The position numbers and the translations under genes are program-made. Shown in pieces: positions 1-8,239 of a stretch of DNA of 19,779 nt. This stretch comes from an uncultured Oxalobacteraceae bacterium (GTDB lineage Bacteria; Pseudomonadota; Gammaproteobacteria; Burkholderiales; Burkholderiaceae): the NCBI GenBank assembly GCA_946479255.1, contig CAMLFK010000071.1, positions 1 to 19,779 of the forward strand, read 5' to 3'. Numbering within the stretch: the first letter of the stretch is position 1; every line of letters begins with the position of its first letter. The notes beneath the pieces were generated by a model that was not told where the DNA came from, did no database searches, and saw only the letters and a program-made list of their open reading frames with translations.

Positions 1-998
1 GCGGCTGGGAAGTGAGCTGGCTGGGCACCGCCCACGGCATGGAGCAGGACCTGGTACCGAAGAGCGGCATCGAGATCGACACCATCGATTTCGCCGGCTT
101 GCGCGGCAAGGGCCTGGGGCATACCGTCTCCGGCGTGTTCAAGCTTGCCGCCAGCTTCACCACCTGCCTCGGCTACCTCAAGCGCCGCCGGCCCGACGTG
201 GTGCTGGGCATGGGCGGTTACGTCACGGTGCCGGGCGGGATGATGGCGCGCCTGCGCGGCGTACCGCTGGCCCTGGTCAATGCCGATGCCGCGCTGCTGC
301 TGTCGAACAAAACCCTGACGCCGATTGCCGACCGCGTGCTGTTCGGCTTCCCGGCCGACTTTGGCAAGGCCGCCGCCAAGGCTGTCGTCACCGGCAACCC
401 GGTGCGCAAGGAGATCCTGGCTATGGCCGCGCCGGAACAGCGTTTCGCAGGCCGCAGCGGCGTGCTGCGCGTGCTGGTCGTGGGCGGCTCGCTCGGCGCG
501 CGCGTGCTCAACGAAGCGCTGCCGGCCGCGCTGGCCCTGCTGCCCGAAGGCGTGCGCCCGCAGGTGACGCACCAGTCGGGCAAGAAGAATATCGACGCGC
601 TGCGCGAAGGCTATGCCAAGGCCGGCGTCACCGCCAATGTAGTCGACTTCATCGACGACATGGCCGGGGCATATGCCGAAGCCGACCTGGTGATCTGCCG
701 CGCCGGCGCCATCACCGTGTCGGAACTGACGGCGGCGGGCGTGGCCAGCGTACTGGTGCCGTTTGTCGCCAGCACCACCAGCCACCAGCGCGACAACGCA
801 CGCTGGATGGCGGCGCAGAACGCGGCGATTCACCTGCCGCAAACCGAATTGAATCCGGCCGGCGTGGCCAGGCTGCTGGAACAAACCAGCCGCGACGCCT
901 GCCGCAAGATGGCAGTGGCAGCACACGCCGTCGGCAAGCGCGACGCCAATGACGCGATTGCCGCCGTCCTCGAACAACTGGCCGCACCGAAAAAATAA
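1..998 (+). CDS. murG: MurG, UDP-GlcNAc:lipid I N-acetylglucosaminyltransferase (5' end missing)
   Basis: MurG adds GlcNAc to lipid I to make lipid II on the cytoplasmic face of the inner membrane. The reading frame is open at the left window edge (codons from base 3 read G-W-E-V-S-W-L-G-T), so the GTG at 12 is internal and about 30 N-terminal residues with the first glycine-rich loop are missing. Visible family motifs are the glycine-rich GGSLGAR loop that begins the C-terminal domain (near base 484) and the UDP-GlcNAc-binding block [11 protein letters not shown] (near base 697), followed by the SHQRDNA segment. The 328+ residues seen fit a full length near 355. It ends 12 bases before murC, consistent with one dcw operon. 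Confidence 0.97.
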   Translation, partial: GWEVSWLGTAHGMEQDLVPKSGIEIDTIDFAGLRGKGLGHTVSGVFKLAASFTTCLGYLKRRRPDVVLGMGGYVTVPGGMMARLRGVPLALVNADAALLLSNKTLTPIADRVLFGFPADFGKAAAKAVVTGNPVRKEILAMAAPEQRFAGRSGVLRVLVVGGSLGARVLNEALPAALALLPEGVRPQVTHQSGKKNIDALREGYAKAGVTANVVDFIDDMAGAYAEADLVICRAGAITVSELTAAGVASVLVPFVASTTSHQRDNARWMAAQNAAIHLPQTELNPAGVARLLEQTSRDACRKMAVAAHAVGKRDANDAIAAVLEQLAAPKK

Positions 999-1010
999 AG
1001 AGAACGAACC

Positions 1011-2399
1011 ATGCAACATAAAATCAAGAACATTCACTTCATCGGCATCGGCGGCAGCGGCATGAGCGGCATCGCCGAAGTGCTGCTCAACCTGGGCTAC
1101 AACGTGTCCGGCTCCGACCTGGGCAGCAATGCCGCCACCCAGCGCCTGGAAAGCCTGGGCGCCAAGGTCCTGCTCGGCCACTCGGCCGACTATGTGGCCG
1201 AAGCCGATGCGGTCGTCACCTCGACCGCGGTCCAGGCCAGCAACCCTGAAGTGATGGCGGCACGCGCCGCCCGCATTCCGATCGTGCCGCGCGCGATCAT
1301 GCTGGGTGAGCTGATGCGCTTAAAGCGCGGCATCGCCATTGCCGGCACCCACGGCAAGACCACCACCACCAGCCTGGTGGCGTCGGTACTGGCGCAGGGC
1401 GGGCTGGACCCGACCTTTGTCATTGGCGGACGCTTAAATAGCGCCGGCGCCAACGCCAAGCTGGGCACCGGCGAATACATCGTGGCCGAAGCCGACGAGT
1501 CGGACGCTTCCTTCCTGAACCTGTCGCCGATGATCGAGGTGATCACCAACATCGACGCCGACCACATGGACACCTACGAGCACGATTTCTCCAAGCTCAA
1601 ACAGGCTTTCGTCAACTTCACCCACCGCCTGCCGTTCTACGGCCGCGTCATGCTGTGCATCGACGACAAGAACGTGCGCGACATTATCCCGTTCGTGACC
1701 AAGCCGATCACCACCTACGGCTTCTCGGAAGAAGCCGAAGTGCGCGCGGTAGACGCCAGCGCGATCGGCCTGCAGATGCACTTCACGGTGATCCAGCAGG
1801 GCTTCCCGGACACCCAGTTCATCCTGAACCAGCCCGGCATGCACAATGTGCAGAACGCCTGCTCGGCGATTGCGATTGCGCGCGAAATCGGCATTCCCGA
1901 CGCCGCCACCCAGCAGGGCCTGGCCGACTTCAACGGCGTGGGCCGCCGTTTCACCCGCTATGGCGAGGTCGCGATTCCCGGCGGCGGCACCTTCGCGCTG
2001 GTCGACGACTTCGGCCACCACCCGGTCGAGACCGACGTCACGCTGGCCGCGGCGCGCGGCGCCTATCCGGGGCGGCGCATCCTGCTGGCTTTCCAGCCGC
2101 ACCGCTATACCCGTACCCGCGACCTGTTCGAAGACTTCGTCAAGGTGCTGGGCCAGCCCGACATGCTGCTGCTGGCCGACGTGTACCCGGCCGGCGAACA
2201 GCCGATCGTCGCCGCCGATGGCCGCGCGCTGGCGCATGCGCTGCGCGTGCGCGGCCAGATCGAACCGATTTTTGTTGAGCAGATCGCCGACATGCCGGCC
2301 GCCATCATGAAAGTGGTGCAGGACGGCGACGTGGTGATCACCATGGGCGCCGGCTCGATCAGCGGCATTCCGAACAAACTGACTACTTACGAGGTTTGA
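1011..2399 (+). CDS. murC: MurC, UDP-N-acetylmuramate--L-alanine ligase
   Basis: Cytoplasmic ATP-dependent Mur ligase that adds the first amino acid, L-Ala, to UDP-MurNAc. At 462 aa it has normal family length. The N-terminal UDP-binding loop GIGGSGMSG lies at residues 12-20. The ATP P-loop GTHGKTTTT is at about 112-120. The central-domain E-A-D-E-S-D segment follows, and the C-terminal ligase motif DDFGHHPVE is near 331-339, followed by FQPHRYTRT. The ATG at 1011 is preceded by a purine-rich AAAGAGA stretch. The gene starts 12 bases after murG, and its TGA lies next to the ddlB start, suggesting translational coupling. Confidence 0.98.
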   Translation: MQHKIKNIHFIGIGGSGMSGIAEVLLNLGYNVSGSDLGSNAATQRLESLGAKVLLGHSADYVAEADAVVTSTAVQASNPEVMAARAARIPIVPRAIMLGELMRLKRGIAIAGTHGKTTTTSLVASVLAQGGLDPTFVIGGRLNSAGANAKLGTGEYIVAEADESDASFLNLSPMIEVITNIDADHMDTYEHDFSKLKQAFVNFTHRLPFYGRVMLCIDDKNVRDIIPFVTKPITTYGFSEEAEVRAVDASAIGLQMHFTVIQQGFPDTQFILNQPGMHNVQNACSAIAIAREIGIPDAATQQGLADFNGVGRRFTRYGEVAIPGGGTFALVDDFGHHPVETDVTLAAARGAYPGRRILLAFQPHRYTRTRDLFEDFVKVLGQPDMLLLADVYPAGEQPIVAADGRALAHALRVRGQIEPIFVEQIADMPAAIMKVVQDGDVVITMGAGSISGIPNKLTTYEV

Positions 2400-2401
2400 G
2401 C

Positions 2402-3382
2402 GTGAGCGCTTCTCATCCTATCCTTCATCCTATCGACGCGAAAAAACTCGGCAAGGTCGGCGTGCTGTTTGGCGGCCGTTCGGCCGAGCGCGAAGTCTCG
2501 CTGATGTCCGGCGGCGGCGTGATGGCCGCCCTGCAAAGCCGCGGCGTGGACGCGCATGCATTTGATCCGGGCCAGCGCAGCATCGCCGAACTGGCTGCCG
2601 AAAAATTCGACCGCGTATTCATCGCGCTGCATGGCCGCTTCGGCGAAGACGGCAGCCTGCAGGGCGCGCTCGAACAGCTGGGCATCCCGTACACCGGCAG
2701 CGGCGTGCCGGCCTGCGCCATCGCCATGGACAAGATCACCACCAAGATCATCTGGCTGGCGCGCGGCCTGCCGACGCCCAAGTACCTGTCCTTGCCGCGC
2801 AACGCCGACCTGTCCGGCGTGCTCGCCGAACTGGGCTTGCCGGTATTCGTCAAGGCGCCGCTGGAAGGCTCGACCATCGGCATCACCAAGGTCAGCGCGC
2901 CGGAGCAGCTGCAGGCCGCCTATGACCTGTCGGCCGCGATCGACGAGAACGTACTGATCGAGCAGGGTGTGACGGGGCGCGAATTTACCGTGGCGATCCT
3001 GGGCCAGGGCGCGAGCGCCCGTGCGCTGCCGATCGTCGAGATCGTGGCACCCCAGGGTAACTACGACTACCACAACAAGTACTTCAGCGACGACACCCAG
3101 TACCACTGCCCGGCACCGCTGGACGCCGCGATGGCCGCCGAGATCGAACGCATCGCACTGGACGCCTACCGCGCGCTCGGCTGCGAAGGCTGGGGACGGA
3201 TCGACGTGCTGCTGCGTGCCAGCGACAACTTGCCTTTCCTGCTGGAGGCGAACACCTCGCCCGGCATGACCGGGCACTCGCTGGTGCCGATGGCGGCGCG
3301 CGCGGCCGGCATCAGCTACGAGGATTTGTGTCTGCAGATTCTGCAGTCGGCGCGGCTGAAGATGGTCAAGGGACAGGGTTAA
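2402..3382 (+). CDS. ddlB: D-alanine--D-alanine ligase
   Basis: ATP-grasp ligase that joins two D-Ala into the dipeptide terminus of the muropeptide. I chose the GTG at 2402 because a GAGG Shine-Dalgarno at 2391-2394 lies 7 bases before it. An in-frame TTG at 2396, overlapping the murC TGA, is only 1 base from that site. This start gives 326 aa. Seen motifs are [14 protein letters not shown] (N-terminal), HGRFGEDG, the [14 protein letters not shown] segment of the ATP-grasp core, and the Mg-binding end [13 protein letters not shown]. Its place between murC and ftsQ matches the canonical dcw order, hence ddlB rather than ddlA. Confidence 0.95.
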   Translation: MSASHPILHPIDAKKLGKVGVLFGGRSAEREVSLMSGGGVMAALQSRGVDAHAFDPGQRSIAELAAEKFDRVFIALHGRFGEDGSLQGALEQLGIPYTGSGVPACAIAMDKITTKIIWLARGLPTPKYLSLPRNADLSGVLAELGLPVFVKAPLEGSTIGITKVSAPEQLQAAYDLSAAIDENVLIEQGVTGREFTVAILGQGASARALPIVEIVAPQGNYDYHNKYFSDDTQYHCPAPLDAAMAAEIERIALDAYRALGCEGWGRIDVLLRASDNLPFLLEANTSPGMTGHSLVPMAARAAGISYEDLCLQILQSARLKMVKGQG

Positions 3383-3389
3383 GTATCAC

Positions 3390-4215
3390 ATGTGGCAAGA
3401 CGTACGCGCATTGAATGCGGCGGCCAATGGCCTGTTGGCCGCCGTGACGCTGGCCTTTCTGGCGTCGGGGGTGTGGTGGATTTCGCAGCGGCCGATGTTC
3501 ACGCTGCGCACCATCACCGTTGGCAGCATGTACGGCATGGAGCTCAAGCATGTGAAACAGGCTGACCCTGCAGGCGGGCATCGCCGGGCGGCTGAAGGGG
3601 AATTTTTTTACCGCCAACCTGGAACAGGTGCGCGGGGTGTTTGAAGCGGTGCCCTGGGTGCGCCGCGCCACGGTAAGGCGCGAGTGGCCCAATGAGCTGA
3701 TCGTGGAAGTCGAGGAGCACGAGGCGCTGGGCACATGGGGTGAGGATGGGCGGCTGCTGTCGGTCAAGGGCGATGTGTTCACCGCCAACCTGGCCGAAGC
3801 CGACGAGGACCGCACGCTGCCGCAGCTTGAAGGTCCGGACGGCAGCGAGAAGGAAGTGCTGGCGCGGTTTTCGGAGTTGCGTTCGTGGTTTGCGCCGCTC
3901 AGCCTGACGCCGGATGGCTTGAAGTTATCGAGCCGTTATGCGTGGACCGTGAAGCTCAATAACGGCATGCGCGTGGCGCTGGGACGGGAGCAGGACCGCA
4001 ACACATTGAAGGCGCGGGTGCAGCGGCTGGTGGGAATCTACCCCCAACTGGCGGCGCGCCTGCCGGATGGGATCGAGACCATCGACATGCGGTACCAGAA
4101 TGGCCTGGCGCTGACGGCCACGGGGCTGAAGGTGCCGGAGGACGGTAAGGCGCCGGTAAAGCCAGCAGTAAAGAAGAAGACAACAACCAGCAGTACAACT
4201 AGCAAGCGAACGTAG
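3390..4215 (+). pseudogene. ftsQ: FtsQ/DivIB divisome protein, interrupted by a one-base frameshift
   Basis: FtsQ is the bitopic inner-membrane scaffold that links early and late divisome proteins (FtsB/FtsL). The ATG at 3390 opens a frame with a short cytoplasmic part, a membrane segment (about residues 12-31) and the start of the POTRA domain (FTLRTITV). After E-L-K-H-V (ending at 3554) the frame goes wrong, and the family sequence continues in the next frame from base 3556 (N-R-L-T-L-Q-A-G-I-A-G), running on to the stop at 4215. The AAA at 3555-3557 has one A too many. Removing one A restores a normal 274-aa FtsQ with a Lys/Thr-rich tail. The upstream frame otherwise ends at 3644. FtsQ is normally essential and the gene is otherwise intact, so a sequencing or assembly error is more likely than real loss. 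Confidence 0.9.
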
Positions 4216-4224
4216 GCACAGCAA

Positions 4225-5457
4225 ATGACAAAAGACGCGAAAAATCTGATCGTCGGTCTCGATATCGGCACCTCGAAGGTGGTGGCGGTTGTGGCCGAGG
4301 TGATGGCCGATGGAAGGCATGAAGTCATCGGGCTCGGTCAGCATGAATCGAGGGGCCTGAAAAAGGGCGTCGTCGTCAATATCGAGGCGACGGTCGAATC
4401 GATCCAGCGCGCGCTGGAAGAGGCCGAGCTGATGGCGGACTGCAAAATCCGCAACGTCTACGCGGGCATCGCCGGCAGCCATATCCGCTCGTTCAATTCG
4501 AGCGGCATGGTCGCCATCAAGGACAAGGAAGTGACGGCCACGGACGTGGCGCGCGTGATCGAGACGGCGAAGGCCGTGAACATCCCGACCGACCAGCAGC
4601 TGCTGCACACGGTGCCGCAGGAATTCATCGTCGACAGCCAGGAAGACGTGCGCGAGCCGATCGGCATGAGCGGCATCCGCCTCGAAGTGCGGGTGCACAT
4701 CGTCACCGGCGCGGTATCGGCGGTGCAGAACATCGTCAAGTGCGTGCGCCGCTGCGGCCTGGAAGTGTCGGACCTGATCCTGCAGCCGATGGCTTCGGCC
4801 GACGCGGTCCTGACCACCGACGAGAAGGAACTGGGCGTGGTGCTGATCGATATCGGCGGCGGCACCACCGACATCGCGGTGTTCTCGGACGGCGCGATCC
4901 GCCACACCGCGGTGATCCCGATCGCCGGCGACCAGATCACCAACGACATCGCGATGGCGCTGCGCACCCCGACCTCGGAAGCCGAAGAGATCAAGATCCG
5001 CTACGGCGTGGCCAAGCAGGTGCTGGCCGATCCGCACGAGTCCTTGGAAGTGCCGGGCCTGGGCGACCGCGGTCCGCGCAACCTGTCGCGCCAGGCGCTG
5101 GCGGCGGTGATCGAGCCGCGGGTCGAAGAACTGTTCGCGATGGTGCACCAGGTGGTGCGCGAGTCCGGCTACGAGGGCGTGCTCTCGTCGGGCATCGTGC
5201 TCACCGGCGGCACCGCGATCATGCCCGGCATGGTCGAAATGGCGGAAGACATTTTCTTGAAACCGGCGCGCCTCGGCACGCCGGACTATCGCGGCCAGCT
5301 TGCCGACGTCGTGCGCAGTCCGCGCTATGCGACCGTGCTCGGGCTCCTGCTGGAAGCGAAGAAGCAGTATTTACGAGGCCATATCGTGACGCGTCAGGAT
5401 GGCTCTGTAAAGGCGGTGTGGCAGCGGATGAAGGAATGGTTCTTGGGGAATTTTTAA
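4225..5457 (+). CDS. ftsA: FtsA, actin-like cell division protein
   Basis: Actin-fold ATPase that tethers FtsZ to the inner membrane and recruits later divisome proteins. It is 410 aa, the usual length. The phosphate-1 loop GLDIGTSKVVAVV is at residues 11-23. The phosphate-2 loop LIDIGGGTTDIAVF is near 208-221. The adenosine motif VLTGGTAIMPGM is near 326-337. The extreme C-terminus (VWQRMKEWFLGNF) is an aromatic/basic amphipathic helix typical of the FtsA membrane-targeting sequence. The ATG at 4225 follows the ftsQ stop by 9 bases with only a weak Shine-Dalgarno, so translation may depend on coupling. Confidence 0.98.
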   Translation: MTKDAKNLIVGLDIGTSKVVAVVAEVMADGRHEVIGLGQHESRGLKKGVVVNIEATVESIQRALEEAELMADCKIRNVYAGIAGSHIRSFNSSGMVAIKDKEVTATDVARVIETAKAVNIPTDQQLLHTVPQEFIVDSQEDVREPIGMSGIRLEVRVHIVTGAVSAVQNIVKCVRRCGLEVSDLILQPMASADAVLTTDEKELGVVLIDIGGGTTDIAVFSDGAIRHTAVIPIAGDQITNDIAMALRTPTSEAEEIKIRYGVAKQVLADPHESLEVPGLGDRGPRNLSRQALAAVIEPRVEELFAMVHQVVRESGYEGVLSSGIVLTGGTAIMPGMVEMAEDIFLKPARLGTPDYRGQLADVVRSPRYATVLGLLLEAKKQYLRGHIVTRQDGSVKAVWQRMKEWFLGNF

Positions 5458-5471
5458 GCGGGACGGGACAG

Positions 5472-5500
5472 TTTTCAGGTTTTAGCATAAACGGTATATT
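5472..5500 (+). promoter_or_regulatory. candidate sigma-70 promoter upstream of ftsZ
   Basis: In the AT-rich gap between ftsA and ftsZ, a TTTTCA box (5472-5477) is followed after 17 bases by TATATT (5495-5500). This is a reasonable -35/-10 pair. It would give ftsZ its own transcript with a leader of about 85 bases. ftsZ is known to have extra promoters inside the dcw cluster of several bacteria. The call rests on box matching by eye only. Confidence 0.45.
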
Positions 5501-5531
5501 TTATTTAAACAGTTAACGCAGTTTCCAATCC

Positions 5532-5559
5532 CCAGGTTTCATACAGATATGAGTCCTGG
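5532..5559 (+). promoter_or_regulatory. imperfect hairpin in the ftsZ leader
   Basis: CCAGG (5532-5536) and TCATA (5539-5543) pair with TATGA (5548-5552) and CCTGG (5555-5559). The two 5-bp stems are separated by a 2x2 internal loop and capped by CAGA. There is no T-tract, so it is unlikely to be an intrinsic terminator. It lies 24 bases before the ftsZ Shine-Dalgarno and within the leader predicted from the candidate promoter. It could be an mRNA stability or translation-control element, or a dyad binding site. Confidence 0.45.
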
Positions 5560-5593
5560 CGCTTGGAGACCGCACTTTGATTAGGAGTTCATC

Positions 5594-6790
5594 ATGGAGT
5601 TTGATATGGTCGATAACGCAGCATTAGGCACCGTCATCAAGGTCGTCGGCGTCGGCGGCGCAGGTGGCAACGCGGTGCAACACATGATCAACAAAGGTGT
5701 CTCGGGCGTGGAATTCATCGCGGCCAACACCGATGCGCAGGCGCTCGCGGCGTCCTCCGCCAACAACATCATCCAGATCGGCGATTCGGGCCTGGGCGCC
5801 GGCATGAAGCCGACCGTCGGCCGCCAGCTGGCCGAAGAATCGCGCGAGCGCATCGAAGACGCGCTGCGCGGTGCGCACATGGTGTTCATCGCCGCGGGCA
5901 TGGGCGGCGGCACCGGCACCGGCGCGGCGCCGATCGTCGCCGAGATCGCCAAGGCACAGGGCGCGCTGACCGTGGCGGTGGTCTCCAAGCCATTCTCGTA
6001 CGAAGGCCAGAAGTGCATGGACATCGCCGAGAGCGGCCTGGAAGAGCTGTCGCAGCACGTCGACTCGCTGATCATCATCCTGAACGAAAAGCTGGAAGAG
6101 ATCTACGAAGACGAAAGCATGATCGACTGGATGAAGCATGCCGACGATGTGCTCAACAACGCGGTGGCCGGTATCGCCGAGATCATCAACGTGCCGGGCC
6201 ACATCAACGTCGACTTCAACGACGTCAAGACCATCATGGGCGAGCAGGGCAAGGCCATGATGGGCACCGCGACCGCCTCCGGCGTGGACCGTGCGCGTAT
6301 CGCCGCCGAGCAGGCCGTGGCCTCGCCGCTGCTGGACGGTATCGACCTGTCGGGTGCGCGTGGCGTGCTGGTCAACGTGACCGCCTCGCGTGGCCTGAAG
6401 GGTAAGGAAATCAAGGAAGTCATGGCGGCGGTGCGCGCCTTTGCCGCGCCGGACGCATCGATCGCGCAAGGTATCGCGTACGACGACAACATGGGCGACG
6501 ACATCCGCGTGACCGTGGTGGCCACTGGCCTGGGCAAAGCCAAGAAGCACGTGCAACTGGTCCAGACCCCGATGCTGCGCACCGGTACCCACAACCAGCC
6601 GATGATGGCGCAGGGCGGCGGCAGCGTCGGCGTGACCATGGGTTCGGCATCCGGCATCGGCCACATGGACGGCATGAAGCAGCCGGCCGTATGGCGCCGC
6701 GAGCAGGCATCCGAGCAGGTGCAGGCGATGCAGCGCAATGGCGTTGAAACGTACGACATTCCAGCCTTCCTGCGCAAGCAGGCTGACTGA
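5594..6790 (+). CDS. ftsZ: FtsZ, tubulin-like division GTPase
   Basis: FtsZ polymerises into the cytokinetic Z-ring. It is 398 aa. Visible are the nucleotide-binding GVGGAGGNAV (residues 19-28), the tubulin signature GGGTGTG (104-110), and the T7/synergy loop with the NVDFNDVKTIM catalytic aspartates near 205-215. A variable linker follows, then the conserved C-terminal peptide YDIPAFLRKQAD (387-398) that binds FtsA and ZipA. The ATG at 5594 has a strong AGGAG at 5583-5587, 6 bases upstream. A second in-frame ATG at residue 5 lacks a better site. An intrinsic terminator follows at 6815, so the dcw transcript ends here. Confidence 0.99.
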   Translation: MEFDMVDNAALGTVIKVVGVGGAGGNAVQHMINKGVSGVEFIAANTDAQALAASSANNIIQIGDSGLGAGMKPTVGRQLAEESRERIEDALRGAHMVFIAAGMGGGTGTGAAPIVAEIAKAQGALTVAVVSKPFSYEGQKCMDIAESGLEELSQHVDSLIIILNEKLEEIYEDESMIDWMKHADDVLNNAVAGIAEIINVPGHINVDFNDVKTIMGEQGKAMMGTATASGVDRARIAAEQAVASPLLDGIDLSGARGVLVNVTASRGLKGKEIKEVMAAVRAFAAPDASIAQGIAYDDNMGDDIRVTVVATGLGKAKKHVQLVQTPMLRTGTHNQPMMAQGGGSVGVTMGSASGIGHMDGMKQPAVWRREQASEQVQAMQRNGVETYDIPAFLRKQAD

Positions 6791-6814
6791 TTCGGCTCCT
6801 TGGCCTGAGCTTCG

Positions 6815-6839
6815 ATGGCGCCAGAGATGGCGCCATTTT
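6815..6839 (+). terminator. intrinsic terminator after ftsZ
   Basis: A perfect 8-bp stem ATGGCGCC (6815-6822) / GGCGCCAT (6829-6836) with a 6-base loop is followed by TTTTCATTT. It lies 24 bases past the ftsZ stop. The same stem recurs at 7631-7652 after the next gene. Confidence 0.85.
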
Positions 6840-6881
6840 CATTTCCAACCAGTGCGCAGCGTGCGCAGAAAGACCATCCCA

Positions 6882-7625
6882 ATGCCTAGCGTTTTCGATA
6901 TTTGTGCAGGCAACAACGGTGTACCAACCTGGAAGTTTTCGCAAACCGACTTCGCCGTGTGGCGCCGCATCTTCAGCGATCCAGCGACCCGCTTCGGGAT
7001 CTGCGCGGCGCTGTCCGCACACTGGATAGAGCGCCACGCGCATGACGGAGCGCTTGCCAACGAGCTTGGCGGGGGCGGGCTGGCTCCCCTCAATATCACT
7101 AAGCTCAACGAGATCAAAATGCTGCACAGCACAGTATCTAGCGGAAGTGGCAACGACCAAAGGAACCGCCTGGAGGATTGGCTGCGGCAACGCAACTTGC
7201 TGCCCTTGCGCGCATCGAGTTCGGTGCACATGAATCACGCGGGCTTCCGTGGATTCTATGGCGAGCACGCATCCCGTGACATGACCGGTGGTGGCTGGGG
7301 CACTGGCCCAGCCATTCCCGATATCGAAGGGACAATCGTGCGGGCCATGCAGCAGTACAACAACTGCTATTTACGTCTCAATTTCGGCGGCAAGGTGGCG
7401 GGGGTCACGAACAGTGGTCACGCCGTCGCCGTGTGGCTGGGCGGCCCGAGCTATGGTTCAGCTGGCGATGCCATGTTCTTCGACCCGAATTACGGTGAGT
7501 TCTGGTTTGAGAATAAAGCCGATTTCTTTCGTTTCTTCCCCTACTTTTACAGGGCGACCTACCTGGCCGGTTTCATGAACTTCAATCGTAGGTGGGCGAT
7601 TCTGCCTTGCGCTTTGCGGGCCTAG
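6882..7625 (+). CDS. YopT-like cysteine protease (peptidase family C58)
   Basis: The 247-aa product carries the three signature blocks of the C58 (YopT/AvrPphB) papain-fold proteases. The nucleophile is Cys41 in FGICAALSAHW, the histidine is His180 in NSGHAVAVW, and the aspartate is Asp201 in FFDPNYGEFWF. In known members this triad cleaves host proteins after delivery, for example YopT on prenylated Rho GTPases. No signal peptide or membrane segment is seen, so it acts in the cytoplasm or is exported by a dedicated system. I chose ATG 6882 because the open frame upstream runs back into ftsZ and is not protein-like. The Shine-Dalgarno is weak (AGAAAGA). The gene sits between two terminators sharing one stem, and no substrate can be inferred. 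Confidence 0.8.
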   Translation: MPSVFDICAGNNGVPTWKFSQTDFAVWRRIFSDPATRFGICAALSAHWIERHAHDGALANELGGGGLAPLNITKLNEIKMLHSTVSSGSGNDQRNRLEDWLRQRNLLPLRASSSVHMNHAGFRGFYGEHASRDMTGGGWGTGPAIPDIEGTIVRAMQQYNNCYLRLNFGGKVAGVTNSGHAVAVWLGGPSYGSAGDAMFFDPNYGEFWFENKADFFRFFPYFYRATYLAGFMNFNRRWAILPCALRA

Positions 7626-7630
7626 CGAAC

Positions 7631-7656
7631 ATGGCGCCTACGACGGCGCCATTTTG
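7631..7656 (+). terminator. intrinsic terminator after the C58 protease gene
   Basis: ATGGCGCC (7631-7638) pairs with GGCGCCAT (7645-7652) across a 6-base loop, followed by a T-rich stretch TTTGTTTTC. It starts 5 bases after the stop codon. The stem is identical in all 8 base pairs to the ftsZ terminator; only the loop differs. Confidence 0.85.
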
Positions 7657-7750
7657 TTTTCGGGACGTGCGAGAAAATTGATTCAAGGCATCATGTAGAT
7701 TGTCGAAATCTGCAAAATCTGGATTCCAATCGCAACTTCCAGAGGCTATC

Positions 7751-8215
7751 ATGCCGTCCGTGTCAGTACGAGATGCACGAGGTTTTTTCGTTCTTCCACA
7801 AGGCTTTGAGGGTGGGGGATACTATACATATGGAACTCCAACTGAAGGTCGCAGTCAATATTCTCATCCCTCGCTAATGTCGATGCTTATTCAAACAGCG
7901 GCGCTGTGGAGCGCGGTTGATCCGCGCAAGTTTGGGGTTGGAAATATCAGTCGTGAGAACGGCAAGAACACTGATCATAAGACCCATCTTAGTGGACTCG
8001 AAGTCGATATAAGACCTTTGCGGAAAGATGGACGGCATGTCCCTTGCACAATCGATGACAGTCAATACGACCGAGATGCGACCCACAAGCTTATCGCTAT
8101 GTTTTTAGCTACAGGTCGGGTTAAAGAGCTTCTTTTCAATGATCCTCCGAACATGCCGCGTGTTCGCCGGTTCAGGGGACACGATAACCACTTTCACGTG
8201 GCGTTTACCGCCTGA
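7751..8215 (+). CDS. MepA-like murein endopeptidase (peptidase M74/LAS type) without signal peptide
   Basis: The 154-aa protein keeps the metal site of MepA-type peptidoglycan endopeptidases: His76, His79, Glu84 and Asp86 in DHKTHLSGLEVDI, and His144, His147 and His149 in GHDNHFHV. E. coli MepA has HASHQIGLDADI and GHDNHFHV at these places, so a Zn-dependent cut of peptide cross-links is the likely activity. MepA is periplasmic with a signal peptide and about 270 aa; this protein is much shorter and begins MPSVSVRDAR with no export signal. ATG 7751 has AGAGG 5 bases upstream; a TTG at 7700 is in frame but has no such site. The segment is poorer in G+C (about half) than its neighbours. A secreted partner follows after 24 bases. 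A delivered antibacterial effector is inferred; a phage-derived lytic enzyme is an alternative. Confidence 0.8.
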   Translation: MPSVSVRDARGFFVLPQGFEGGGYYTYGTPTEGRSQYSHPSLMSMLIQTAALWSAVDPRKFGVGNISRENGKNTDHKTHLSGLEVDIRPLRKDGRHVPCTIDDSQYDRDATHKLIAMFLATGRVKELLFNDPPNMPRVRRFRGHDNHFHVAFTA

Positions 8216-8239
8216 GCTAGAGCACGGGGGAAATCAAGG

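Noticed and set aside
3552..3558. Programmed ribosomal frameshifting in ftsQ
   Set aside because: The site G-TGA-AAC is not a known slippery heptamer, no stimulatory structure is evident, and FtsQ is not known to use recoding.
3925..5148. A 407-codon open frame on the minus strand opposite ftsQ and ftsA
   Set aside because: It is an antisense shadow of ftsA with no recognisable motif.
7700..7750. Upstream TTG start for the MepA-like gene
   Set aside because: No Shine-Dalgarno precedes it and the extra 17 residues are not a signal peptide. ATG 7751 has AGAGG at the right distance.
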